Assembly (NCBI GenBank): GCA_002205965.3
Contig: NADL03000596.1
Coordinates: 1,922,001-1,986,000 of the forward strand
Origin: Kappaphycus alvarezii
Lineage: Eukaryota > Rhodophyta > Florideophyceae > Gigartinales > Solieriaceae
DNA length: 64,000 nucleotides
Reading direction: 5' to 3'
Under the pieces are notes generated by a model. The model searched no databases. It was not told where the DNA came from and saw only the letters and a program-made list of their open reading frames with translations. The position numbers and the translations under genes were made by a program. Shown in pieces: positions 11,901 to 21,687 of the stretch (position 1 is the stretch's first letter; each line of letters starts with the position of its first letter).

Positions 11901-12396
11901 CACATGCATCAATCAATCTTGTAATGACAGATTCCCAGGTGCTATGAGCTTCTGCTATAGTGCTGAGGGCTGCAACAGTAGCAAGAAGTTCCCCATCTTT
12001 CTTAAGTGAAGCCATTAAATTTGATACCTACGGGAGCTCAGTAAGTTTTTTACCTGCATTTTCTATTTTATTGAGTGAGGGTTCTAAATAATTAATATAA
12101 TTGCTTAGGTAATCTCCTGTATTGTATGTCCTCGAGAATATTTCATTTATAATTCTTATATTGTTGCTAACAGCATTGGCAGCATATCTGGCAGAATGTT
12201 TATCCCACATCAGTTTGGGGCCCTTTGAAAACTTTTGTACCACCTTCAGTGGCTTGTCTCCAAGGGATAAAATGATAAATGAGGATGATATTTTACGCCT
12301 CTTCTCGAAGCTAGCCTGGAGTTCGACTGCATTTCCAATTTCATTAATAGGCCTATCTTCTTCTCCTGACACCGTAGAAGTACAATTTTTAGTCAC
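8918..12396 (-). mobile_element. Decayed Ty1/Copia retrotransposon, coding part only
   Basis: Read on the minus strand from right to left, the pieces follow Copia order. A Gag-like part (11764-12396) is followed by a protease remnant 'FVDSEATHHMC' (about 11492-11695), a GAG-pre-integrase stretch (11254-11514) and an integrase remnant ('HKGLGHLSF', then 'LHTYNGREF', about 10900-11250). Then come the integrase C-part (10674-10862), the RT N-terminal part 'DVTASFMCGEL' (9835-10017), the RT C-part with 'STPMDHS' and 'YRESIVSLMYL' (9260-9535) and an RNase H remnant 'AYAGADWTFD' (8918-9178). Many frameshifts and stops interrupt it, and the catalytic RT centre at about 9540-9830 is not readable. No LTR pair could be identified. 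It is surely inactive. Confidence 0.85.
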
Positions 12397-12824
12397 TAGA
12401 ACAGCTTAAATTCTTAGTTTCCAGAGGTAGAAACTTTCAGTAGCCTTCCCATTGAATTTGGGATTGGCAATATTTTCGTCCTTCTCTTCCAGAACAATAC
12501 GAATTTACCAATGAAAATATTGCAAGGTTACACAAACTTAAGGTTTAATCGGGGACAGTATATATTAATGATGAATATTTAGCCTACATATCTGAGTGTA
12601 CCTTCCCTGTAGGCCGCGGATGTTTCCGTGACGTAGTCCTATATTTATACCGTAGTAATATATGATATTACTCTCTTGACCTCGCGTAGAAGTAGGTCTG
12701 AAGCATTTATGGTTAGTAACAAACAATAGACAAAAATATAGGTGTGTTACATAAAAGAACATTAATTTATAATAAAGATTACACAACCAAAAAAGTTTGA
12801 TTCACAGAAGTTTCCGTCCAATAA
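12397..12824. other. Spacer between the Copia relic and the Gypsy element
   Basis: No gene is visible. The position would suit a 5' LTR or leader of the adjacent Copia relic, but I found no matching second copy. Confidence 0.35.
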
Positions 12825-13338
12825 TGTGGGGTTTTGGGCGCGCACAAGGTAATCGATGGTTGAACTGTTGGTTGATTCTTCCGGTGAACAGGCCGGAGCT
12901 TCAGACCAGGGTTTATATAGAAAAAGTACTCAAGACAACAATGGTAAATTGTAGGCAGACGATGCTAAATTCAAAGGTGTTCTAGAAGAACGGCCCTAAA
13001 GGCATGAAACCAAAAGGTTTTGAAGGTTCACGTAGAAACTATCTGGGAGATTGACAGCAGTAAGCATCATCGCAAAGTTCTATTGGTCCAATTAGCAAGA
13101 AGGCATAAAGTGATTGCTGATTGGTGAGGTGGGAGAAGTTTCGAGAACCACGCAAGATCGCCACAATGGCGTCATGCGATTGGCTTGGCACGGAGTGGTA
13201 TGGGTCTTCTTTTTTCACCGGTGTTTGGGTACAGTGAACAAGTTGCACTGATGTCTTGGTACAGTGTAAATCTTCGTAACGGTTACTGGTGGGATACTGT
13301 CAGGGTACTTTAGGTGATTTAGGGGCACAATCGTTACA
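12825..13338 (-). repeat. 3' LTR of the Gypsy element
   Basis: About 514 bp, nearly identical to 18989-19501. On the plus strand it begins TGTGGGGTTTTGGGCG and ends TCGTTACA. Confidence 0.93.
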
Positions 13339-13350
13339 TCATTCCCCCCT
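13339..13350 (-). other. Polypurine tract of the Gypsy element
   Basis: Minus-strand AGGGGGGAATGA lies directly against the 3' LTR. The chromodomain ORF stop codon TAG (13349-13351) overlaps its first bases, so coding sequence runs right up to the tract. Confidence 0.8.
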
Positions 13351-13560
13351 ACGAAGAAGAATCGCCCCGATTCTTGTACCGGTGTAGCAGATCTTCACAA
13401 TTTTTGAGATCTTTCTTTGATAGCCATGAGTTCTCGTGGTCTGCATATCCTTTCCAATTAATGAGATATTCGTTTTTCCGTGTTGTTTCTTATGACTGAG
13501 AATAGTTTCGACCTCGTATTCTTCTTGTCCATCCTGAACCCGTATATCGGTGGTGGCGGC
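13349..13560 (-). pseudogene. Chromodomain at the C-terminus of the Gypsy integrase (one frameshift)
   Basis: After the integrase tail 'NAFHASLLKPYFEGDF' and a proline run, the minus strand reads 'EEYEVETILSHKKQHGK'. After a one-base shift in an A5 run it continues 'EYLINWKGYADHENSWL' and ends at the TAG at 13349-13351. This is the chromodomain pattern: the YEVE strand, then the NWKGY and ENSW core. In chromoviruses this domain tethers integrase to chromatin marked by histone methylation. The single frame change disrupts it in this copy unless the assembly is at fault. Confidence 0.75.
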
Positions 13561-13746
13561 GGAGTTTCTCGATCAAAATCACCTTCAAAGTACGGCTTAA
13601 GGAGACTAGCATGGAAAGCATTGTGAACTACTCTCTCTATCATTTGTTGGGAAAGAATTAAACTGTATTTAACTCCGTTTATATCTTCAGATGTTTCGAA
13701 TGGCCCACAAAACTTCGGGTTCAGCTTTAGAGATCGTGCACAATCT

Positions 13747-14530
13747 TCAAGAGCTAGGTTTTTGTGGACAACCAGACTTTGTCACCAACTTTATAAGAAG
13801 AAGGTCTTCTAATTCTCTTGACATACAAGGCAGTGGATTCATTTGATTTTTTGATTTGTTCTTGGCTTTTTTCAGTGATTCTTGCATTTTTTTGAGGAAC
13901 TGTGCTGCAGCAGGGTTGTCTGTGGAGAATATGTCCAAAGGGACAGTTCTACGGTGAATTCCATAATTGACGAAGAACGGAGAGAATGTTTTAGTGGCAT
14001 TAATAGATGAGTTGTAAGCAAATTCGAAGTCTACCAAGTATTTGTCCCAATCCGACTTGTCGAAGCTAACAAAAGAACGAATCATTTCTTCGATTTTTCT
14101 GTTTATAATCTCAGATTGTCCATCTGTTTGTGGGTGATATGCTGAAGAAGGGGATAGCTTGGTACCCAAAAGGTGGAATAGACTCTTCCAAAACTTGCTC
14201 ATAAAAATGGGATCCCTATCACAAATGATATTCGTAGGAATTCCGTGGTTTCTGTAGACATGATCCTTGAACAGCCTGGCAGTTGAAGGAGCATCTATTA
14301 TAGGCTTGTTTGATATAATTCTGATCATCTTTGATAATCTGTCAACGACAGTTAAGATTCCATTTTTTCCTTCCGTTGACGTTGGAAGGGGTGTAATAAA
14401 GTCCATCGTTATGTGAGTCCATTTGGTTTTCGGTGGATCAAGAGTTTGTAAAAGACCTGCGGGTTTCTGATTGGATGGGTTGTCTCTTTGGCAGTGGCAA
14501 GAACGAACGTATCGAAGTACATCTGTACGA
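13747..14530 (-). pseudogene. Gypsy integrase core
   Basis: From high to low coordinates, the end of the zinc domain ('SCHCQRDNPSNQKPAGLL', about 14450-14520) runs into the catalytic core: 'TMDFITPLP', 'TVVDRLSKM', 'CDRDPIF' and 'YHPQTDGQSEIINR'. The DDE residues (MDF, CDRD, the Glu in GQSE) can all be placed, and the 13747-14406 frame is open for 219 codons. It would insert the element cDNA into the host genome. The link to the upstream RNase H frame is broken around 14530-14900. Confidence 0.85.
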
Positions 14531-14912
14531 AGGTTTTTTAAGTAAAACTTCGGTGATAATCTATTGATTTTTTTTTAAATTCCCAAATGTCCAGTATTTG
14601 GAGTAGAATGGTAGTCATTTAATAACTTGACTTTAAATTTTCCTTCTGGTACGCAAATCTTTCCGTTCCTTAGTAAAAGCAACCCTTTTTTTCGAAAGGT
14701 GCCCTTGCATCATTGTATTGGGTTTTCAGGTTTTCATCTAGCCTGTAATCCTTCGCTAGATCTTCTAGCTCAGAATCCGCAAAATAAGGTACGGATATAT
14801 GGTTTGATTCTAGGTATGTCTTTGTTATCACTTCCTTGAGTAGCTCTCTGTTTCGATGGTTAGGTGAGGGATAATTCTGAGGTTGTCTTGACAGGGCATC
14901 GGCAACGATGTT

Positions 14913-15719
14913 TTAGTTCCCGGAAATGGGTATAATTTTGAAGTCAAAGTTCGCTAATCTTTCCAACCACCTAACCTGTCTTTGCGACAGTTTGTCCTGG
15001 GTCTCGAGGTATCTTAAAGGGTAGTGATCAGAATGAACTGTGAAAATGTTTCCGTTTAGGTTTGCTCTCCACCATTTCAAGCACTCTACAATGGCCAATA
15101 GCTCTCTCTCATGAGCGGCATATTTTCGCTCAGCATCATTCAAAGTTCTAGACGCAAAGGCAACCGGTCTTCTGGATTTTGGATCCCCCTGTTCTAATAC
15201 AGCCCCAATTGCGTACTGAGAGGCGTCTGTAGTGACATATATTGGAAGTTCAGAGTCAAAAGTTCTAAGGGCTGGGGCACTGCATAACGATTTCTTCAGG
15301 GTCTGGAATGATTCGTCCTGAGTATCTGTCCACAGAAATGAAACGTTCTTCGTCAGCTCCGTAAGAGGTTTAGCTACCAATGAGCATCCTGTTATGAATC
15401 TTCTGTAATAGTTGAGGAGTCCTAAGAATGACTGAAGCTGTTGCTTGTTCTTTGGTAAGGTCCATTCCATAACTTCCTTTATCTTGTTGGGATCCACATC
15501 AATTCCCTCTTGACAGATTACATGTCCAAGATACTCGACTTCTTTAACACCGAATACACATTTTGACCATTTTGCGAACAGAATCTCCTTCCTGGGAATC
15601 TCTAGTACTACATCAATGTGTTCTAAATTTTCTTTCCATGTCTTACTGAAGATAGGAATGTCATCTAAATAAACGATAAAGAATATATCCAGGACATCTT
15701 TGAATATGTGCACCTGCAT
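14913..15719 (-). pseudogene. Gypsy reverse transcriptase (palm/thumb) and RNase H
   Basis: A 268-codon open frame carries the RT catalytic strand '[13 protein letters not shown]', then 'YLGHVICQEGIDVDPNK', the connection 'LQSFLGLLNYYRRFI', and an RNase H with 'YVTTDASQYAIGAVLEQ', 'AAHERELLAIVECLKWW' and 'HSDHYPL'. All active-site acids I looked for are present. It joins out of frame to the preceding RT piece at 15665-15886. Confidence 0.88.
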
Positions 15720-16935
15720 ATATCTTCGTAAAGTAATCGATCTTTGAATATGTCGAGATTCATAAAATTTTTTGGTGCGTTGGTCAATCCAAAAGGTAGT
15801 ACGAGAAATTCAAAATGTCCGTATCTGGTTCGAAACGCTGTGAGAGGGATTGAAGATTCCTCCAGTCTGATCTGATGGTAACCCATTCTCAGATCAACTT
15901 TCGAGAATTACCTAGCTCCCTCAAGTCGATCAAAGATATCATCGATGCGCGGCAGGGGGTAGCTTTTTTTTACAGTAAGCCGATTAAGTGCTCTGTAATC
16001 CACACATATCCGCAACCGCTGTCCTTTTTCGTTAGAAAGAGTATTGGCGCTCCGCAGGGGCTTGTGTTTGGTCTAATGAATTCACTCTCTAGTAGATCAT
16101 CTAGTTGTTTACGAATCTCCATCATTTCTTTTCCTGAAAGTCTGTAGAGACCCTTTTTCTGTGGCTTAGCATCGTTTTCCAATTCGATCTTGAAATCATA
16201 CTTTCGCTTCGGAGGAAGGCCCTTTGGAAGTTTTTCCGGGAAAACGTAGGTATACTTTTTCAGTACACCTTGAATATCTTCTGGGTAAGAATCTGTAAAA
16301 TTTGGATTTGAGTCTAATGGTCGAATTAGCACAGCATAAGTGCTACATTTTTTCTCCAAATCAGTAACTACTGAGTTTGCAGAAACGAAAGGGTGCTTTG
16401 TCATTTCATTGGCAGTGACGGAGTAATTTTCATCCTTGTAGTTGAAAGAAAATTGATTGCTTGAAGAGTCGATAATTGCTCTATGGGCTCCACACCATTC
16501 CTTTCCTAGGATTGCATCATATCTCTTGAGGGGGCTCACGGCGAAGTACAGTGGTTCTGTGTAGTTCTTTATTTGGACGATTGCCGGACCGGCTGGTTCT
16601 CTCAACTTCTGGTTAACACCGTTCGCCATTTCGGCAAGCTCTGTTGATTCTCTTGTTTTAATCTTATGGTAATCGCAGAACAATTCACTGAGGAAATTGA
16701 TCTCACCACCTGGGTCGATTAGAATTTTTGCTGGTCCATTAGATATGATTCCTTTAACAATAAGAATTCCTCTATGATTTCGTTGGAAAGTTGGTGTTGG
16801 CGTTCCCCTAAATGCTTCCTGGGATCTTATTGTTGAAACAATAATATTTCTGTCATCCAGAACTGATTGAGGACCTTCAGTCAGTTCCTTCGGGCTTTTG
16901 GGCAGTTTTTTGCAATGTGACCTCTCTATATGCAT
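15665..16935 (-). pseudogene. Gypsy protease and reverse transcriptase N-terminal half
   Basis: The 321-codon frame 15970-16935 starts beside the Gag zinc knuckle. It has a retropepsin-like stretch 'AKILIDPGGEINFLSELF', where the usual catalytic D-S/T-G is D-P-G, then 'DAILGKEWCGAH', then the RT fingers '[20 protein letters not shown]'. The palm N-half ('GYHQIRLEE', '[19 protein letters not shown]') follows in another frame at 15665-15886. The altered protease triad and the frame breaks argue against function. Confidence 0.82.
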
Positions 16936-17811
16936 CTCAAGCAGATGCCTTCACGCATGCATCTCTCACGTTCTGCTTGATCCAATTTCGGTAAGTTAAC
17001 ATTTGAGGACTGCATACCCGGTTTCATTTCCACGTTCCCAATTTCCATGGGCTCAGGAGCACTATATCCAGTACTTGAACTTCCGTTCAGCGATTTTGTA
17101 CTCGATTTATTGTTACCTAACGGCCCTGAACACCTGTAAGCAGCTTCAATTCTTTCCGCATCTGCCATTAAATCGGAAAGCTTAGAGTATTCTTTCGTGC
17201 ATAAGGCTTTCCAAATGTCGGTTTCAGGCCGCGTGAATAGCGATCAATCTGATCTTTGCCTCCTATGTCTGGTATATCCAACAATATTATGTTAAAATTT
17301 TCATTGAACGCGGAAACGTCTTTGACTTGTTTCCAGCGAGCCAGCTTGTCTCGGGCGATTTTTCCTGGTTTAACGTCTCGAAGTGATTGAGAAGGGCAGT
17401 CTTCAGTTCCTTCCATGTTTGAATCTCCTGCCCCGCGGCGCTCTTGGAATGGACTATCCACCACTCATTAGCATTTCCAGAGAGATAGCTTAGTATGTTC
17501 ATGGTAGCTTGCCCATATGCTTCACCAAGATAATTCTGTATCTGCACACACCAGCTCCCGACGGACCCTTTTCCGCTGAATGATCCCGGCTTATTCTTCT
17601 TATGGGCGTCCTTGGTTTCGTTTTGACCATTTGAGCTACCGGCATTGATCCTGAAGAGAAAATGCTCATTCTCAAGAGCTCCCACCTTGCGAGCAGCGTT
17701 ATTGAGCAGTTTCTGTTGTGCGCAGATCTGTTTATGAGCCTCTGACAGCTGGCGTTGAAGTTGGCTTACAGCTTGTGCCAGAGACTCTACAATAATGCCC
17801 GAAGTTTCCAT
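16926..17811 (-). pseudogene. Gypsy Gag with interrupted CCHC zinc knuckle
   Basis: Gag starts at 17811 with a coiled-coil-like N-terminus ('LAQAVSQLQRQLSEAHKQI'). The retrotransposon Gag core follows ('GSFSGKGSVGSWCVQIQNYL', 'DKLARWKQVKDVSAFNENFN'), spread over overlapping frames 17287-17811, 17168-17464 and 16926-17168. The C-terminal knuckle has perfect C-x2-C-x4-H-x4-C spacing (CLRC...RGHIAKNC), but the codon between the second Cys and the Arg is TAG (about 16929-16931). Downstream protease coding continues in another frame. Gag would form the capsid and bind RNA. Confidence 0.82.
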
Positions 17812-17879
17812 TGTCTTTTCCTATGGGTCGAAAAAGTCACACGTGTAGTTTTTGGGTTTTTTCCCCTTTAAATAGAATT

Positions 17880-18240
17880 TCTCCAATTTAACCAGTAAAA
17901 ATCGGTCTGCACGCTGGCCGAGTTGGCTAGACGAGCAAAACACCAGTGAGAGGTCTCGAGTTGGAATCCCAGTCGATAACTTGGGAAAGTTGATTTTCTC
18001 TGACGTAAGGGTTTGACGTCAGTCACATCGGGTGTGCTATAGTAGCCCTCCTTCCGATGCCTTACCGAACGGTTGTTTTCCTGTCTAGAACCTGGCGGCG
18101 ATACGGGCTTACAAGCCCTACTGCAAGGAACTGGGGAAAGCGAGTTCGCAAGGTAGCCACAGCGGGAGATTGAACACAGCACAAACGAAGTCGGTTGAGA
18201 AAGCAACTTTTGGAGTTTTTCTTGCTTCCTCTTCAGTAAA
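17880..18240 (+). repeat. tRNA-like (SINE-like) insert inside the Gypsy element
   Basis: TGGCCGAGTTGG at about 17923-17934 matches the pol III A-box consensus TRGCNNAGYNNG. About 40 bp downstream, GAGTTGGAATCCC resembles a B box. The body after this is unrelated to tRNA. It sits between Gag and the zinc-finger ORF of the element and is not coding in any strand I can read. A tRNA-derived SINE is the natural reading, but no poly-A tail, target duplication or second copy is visible here. Confidence 0.4.
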
Positions 18241-18256
18241 TTTATTCAAATTTTAA

Positions 18257-18742
18257 CTACTGACGGGAAGTATCTCGATGATGGCGGCCAAGACGGTGCC
18301 GCTCAAGGTCTGCCTTACTTGGGACTTCGATTTTGCATATTTCGCAGATGTGCCTCGTCTTATCGGCGCGGTTCTGGTGCTTGCGGGATCGGAGGTGCTC
18401 ATGGTACTGCACTTGGCCTGTGCAGGTGACTTGACAGTGACGGCAGTGGAAAGGAGATGATCGAGGGTTCTTGGTCATTCGAGGCCTCCTGGTAGGCTTA
18501 CAAATGTGGTGATTGGCGGCCCTGTTGGTGACGATAAAAGACGCGTCAAGAAGAATCGGTAGGGTCTTTTTCGGCTTGACGGGCTTAGACTGGGGGATGG
18601 CTACCATCTTGGGTATCGGTGGTAGAGCTAGGGCCAGTATGGCCGGGGGAAGTCTGAAAGCGGAGGTCTGTGGTGTCTTCGGTTCTTCGACAAAAACCCT
18701 TGTGGGTGTCTTGGGCTCCCTCCCAAACTTGAAAGTGACCAC
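18257..18742 (-). CDS. C2H2 zinc-finger ORF in the 5' part of the Gypsy element
   Basis: The annotated minus-strand frame of 161 codons opens with a GTG valine codon, so its true start is unknown. It encodes a Pro/Lys-rich N-terminus and two C2H2 fingers near the C-terminus. One is U1/zf-met type (C-x2-C-x12-H-x5-H, 'FHCRHCQVT...'). The other is classic C-x2-C-x12-H-x4-H ('HICEICKIEV...'). It lies upstream of Gag, after the primer site, in the same orientation as Gag-Pol. Upstream the same frame runs on through a TGA at about 18770 into 'SSPDEYDAKD' and back to about 18840, so the original ORF may have been longer. Nucleic acid binding is expected from the fold. Its role in the element is unknown; it may be captured from the host. 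Confidence 0.7.
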   Translation of the reverse strand: MVTFKFGREPKTPTRVFVEEPKTPQTSAFRLPPAILALALPPIPKMVAIPQSKPVKPKKTLPILLDASFIVTNRAANHHICKPTRRPRMTKNPRSSPFHCRHCQVTCTGQVQYHEHLRSRKHQNRADKTRHICEICKIEVPSKADLERHRLGRHHRDTSRQ

Positions 18743-18973
18743 GTCCTGAAAATTATCCTCGAATAAAGCCTGTCAGTCCTTGGCGTCGTACTCGTCAGGC
18801 GACGAGGGGCGGTCCCCGGAAGTCTTTTCTTTCGGCACTGAGCGTTATCCAAAAGGATCAGAGTAAAAAACAAAAATGTTAGTCTCTGCTTGCAATCAAA
18901 TAGAAAGGCAACTCTAATAGAGACATTAACTTACTGTCGGATTGGAAGAACTCGCGGTACTGACAAACGTTTT

Positions 18974-18986
18974 GGCGATGCTACCA
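18974..18986 (-). other. Primer binding site of the Gypsy element
   Basis: Minus-strand TGGTAGCATCGCC, 2 nt from the 5' LTR, would pair with a tRNA ending GGCGATGCTACCA. An acceptor stem starting AGCATCG with A1-U72 fits a eukaryotic initiator tRNA-Met, the usual primer of many Gypsy elements. The tRNA identity is an inference. Confidence 0.65.
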
Positions 18987-18988
18987 GA

Positions 18989-19501
18989 TGTGGGGTTTTG
19001 GGCGCACACAAGGTAATCGATGGTTGAACTGTTGGTTGATTCTTCCGATGAACAGGCCGGAGCTTCAGACCAGGGTTTATATAGAAAAAGTACTCAAGAC
19101 AACAATGGTAAATTGTAGGCAGACGATGCTAAATTCAGGTGTTCTAGAAGAACGGCCCTAAAGGCATGAAACCAAAAGGTTTTGAAGGTTCACGTAGAAA
19201 CTATCTGGGAGATTGACAGCAGTAAGCATCATCGCAAAGTTCTATTGGTCCAATTAGCAAGAAGGCATAAAGTGATTGCTGATTGGTGAGGTGGGAGAAG
19301 TTTCGAGAACCACGCAAGATCGCAACAATGGCGTCATGCGATTGGCTTGGCACGGAGTGGTATGGGTCTTGTTTTTTACACCGGTGTCTGGGTACAGTGC
19401 ACAAGTTGCACTGATGTCTTGGTACAGTGTAAGTCTTCGTAACGGTTACTGGTGGGATACTTTCAGGGTACTTTAGGGGATTTAGGGGCACCATCGTTAC
19501 A
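18989..19501 (-). repeat. 5' LTR of the Gypsy element
   Basis: About 513 bp, nearly identical to 12825-13338. On the minus strand it begins TGTAACGATGGTGCC and ends CCCCACA. Confidence 0.93.
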
Positions 19502-20557
19502 AGTAAGGTCATTTTGATTCAGTCTCAGTCGAACTTTCAGACACAGCAATAAGCGTCATACACTGGTATCTGGAAACAAGCATGTAAGCAAGACAGCCCT
19601 TTTTTGTCCGATTACAACCTTGCTTCGCTCCATCGTTTAGTTCGATACAGTTTCTTTCTCTCCTGGGCGCGTCAGCATTTCATGCCAGGATTAATTCGAT
19701 ATAAGGGAACAAACTAGTGCCTTTAAGGAGAGAGAGAAAGGTGTATGTATTTATTATTACTTTTACCGGGCTGAGTTCAGAGTGAGAACAGCAGTCGATA
19801 TGATAGCATCCTTTCATTCCTATTTTTATTCCTCATGTTCCATCCATCTTCCTTTTCACTTCCCCATTTCTTCATTCCCTCGAATCTCTCATAATCGACC
19901 TCGCACTTTCTTCGTGTGAAAAAGCTCTCGGTCAAGCAGAGTTAGCACACTTTAGCATACGTCTTGTGTTTTTGTGCCGTTCTACTGATATTAGAATCAA
20001 CACGCAGCTCGAGTCTCGGTTTTTTACTAGGTGCTTCGTTCTGTCCTAAGGACCAAATCTTCAAACATAACATTGAAAATAGAGTGTTCCAGTGAAATTG
20101 GACTCAAAAAGGAAAAGGACTCTTAGGATTTCTTTTTTTGAAAGTTAGGACGATTTGTTTGAAGAAGAAGAGGTTAAGGACTGATCTCGGGATGAAGGGA
20201 ACAGGAATTTGCGGAATGGACCGGTTTCGTAATAACAGTCGCCACGTGTGTTATTGAGTCTAGGCAGTGAGCGCAAATCCATTCAGCAGCGTTATCGTCG
20301 CCGAGATGAATATCTGAGTCGAGATTGCGTTTCGGCACAGTATTTGACTCATTACGGGGGATTCGATCTGAGTTCCAAGCCAACGGTAAGACGTTTTTAA
20401 TGGAGCTGCCGCTTTTCTAAATGAATCTACTGTTTTTGTGCGTGGTCAGGTTGTTAGTCAGCGCAGCGGGTTAAACGCAACTAAGGAAGCCTTTCATGCT
20501 TTGCTACTTTCATAGTGTGGCAACCGGGCAGATGGGGGCAAGTTGTCAATAACCATC
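19502..20557. other. Intergenic DNA
   Basis: No gene, RNA or repeat that I can support. Short ORFs only. Confidence 0.4.
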
Positions 20558-21140
20558 CTAAGCAACAAACGGACACCTCTGTGGTGGTTCCGTAGTTAAT
20601 ACGGACGGTGTGAAATGCGGATCGCGGCGCACTATAATCAACTGACTTGGGGCGACGAGTCCGGCAGCCTTTAGCTCAAACTCAGGAATACCTGTCCTCA
20701 TTGTACTATTAGGAGTTTCATTCGGGCGACGGCTAACAGATAATGGCGTTGGTAAACCAGGTGTATTTCTTCTCGCTTTGTAACGTTGAATTCCTCCGCG
20801 GAGAGAGTCGGTGGCGCTAGGCGGAAAACATGCGTTACTCGGTACACAGTTGCTGTTCCCGTGGTAGAGGCGGAAGCGAATATGGCCATCAGGTAAGCCC
20901 TCCAGTGCTGTAAGGATATTTCTGCATTCTGAAAACTGCGTCGAAAGGGGTCGGTTTGTGAAGTTGGGGTGGCTGACAGGAGCTCCAAGGATTTCGCAGC
21001 GATACCCACTGGTGAGATTGTTGTGGACTGGAGCCCACAAGTCTCCGGTAACAGTGGGAAGAGTGGTGGCCACCAAGCCGTGGTCTTCGTCGTATTGAAG
21101 TTAAAATTCAGTGCTAGGGCAAGGTCATATATGAGCTAGA
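20558..21140 (-). pseudogene. LINE-like reverse transcriptase relic (C-terminal to the palm)
   Basis: The minus strand reads 'ALNFNTTKTTAWWPPL' at about 21080-21120 in one frame. The 172-codon frame 20558-21076 then carries 'YRCEILGAPVSHPNFT' and 'CRNILTALEGLPDGHIRF'. This is the order seen after the catalytic YxDD in a family of non-LTR reverse transcriptases: an L-x-LN-x-x-K-type strand, then 'LGAPVGS', then 'LxxLPDxH'. The Cys/His-rich C-terminus has slipped into another frame. The catalytic centre is missing. Confidence 0.5.
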
Positions 21141-21687
21141 TATCTCCCAACTTGTTCTCCTCTTCTTCCGAGACCTGCAGCCTTCCTTCAACATCCCCGT
21201 TTCAAATTTCGAAAGCCAAAGGCGGCAAGGCGGACATATCTACAGCGCACATGCAATCAAGAGGCACAGCAATAACTTCCCACAGTACGCGATTTCTGTC
21301 GCTTGCAAGTCGGATCACTTCAGCAAACATCGGCACCACGAACCCTTTTGAGTCGATTGTGGTTGTCTGGAAAACTTTAGGATACATCGAATATATCTAC
21401 CAAGAGTAAAATACCTAAACCTTTCCCCAGCACCACTTCCACTCAAGGCCACGCTACTCCACAGTCGATACCCAGTCAGTATCGCTCCCGCCCCTACCAA
21501 CGTAACGACAGTGCTTGAGTATGAAATGGCCCCGATGTTGTCCACTCTTGCGTTCTCTGCAGGGCCGTCAGGCAAGGGAGCCCTGTCGTCTTATACTGAC
21601 GCACAAGCATGTCTGCTGATAGCGTCATAGGACGCCGGAGAGACACTACTGCAATACGCTCTCCTCAAAGTGGGAGATTAGACAATC

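Larger units (their letters stand above)
12825..19501 (-). mobile_element. Full-length Ty3/Gypsy chromovirus-type LTR retrotransposon
   Basis: Two direct LTRs of about 513 bp (12825-13338 and 18989-19501) bound a 5.65-kb interior coded on the minus strand. Each LTR has TG...CA termini. The 5' LTR (right side) is followed after a 2-nt spacer by the primer site TGGTAGCATCGCC. The 3' LTR (left side) is preceded by the polypurine tract AGGGGGGAATGA. Interior order on the minus strand: C2H2 zinc-finger ORF, tRNA-like insert, Gag, protease, RT, RNase H, integrase, chromodomain. No clean target duplication is visible: AATAA precedes 12825 and AGTAA follows 19501. LTR identity is high by eye, suggesting fairly recent insertion, but the coding region has several frameshifts and at least one stop, so this copy is probably not autonomous. 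Confidence 0.93.

Noticed and set aside
12820..12824. A target site duplication for the Gypsy element
   Set aside because: The flanks AATAA and AGTAA (left and right) do not match well enough to claim one.
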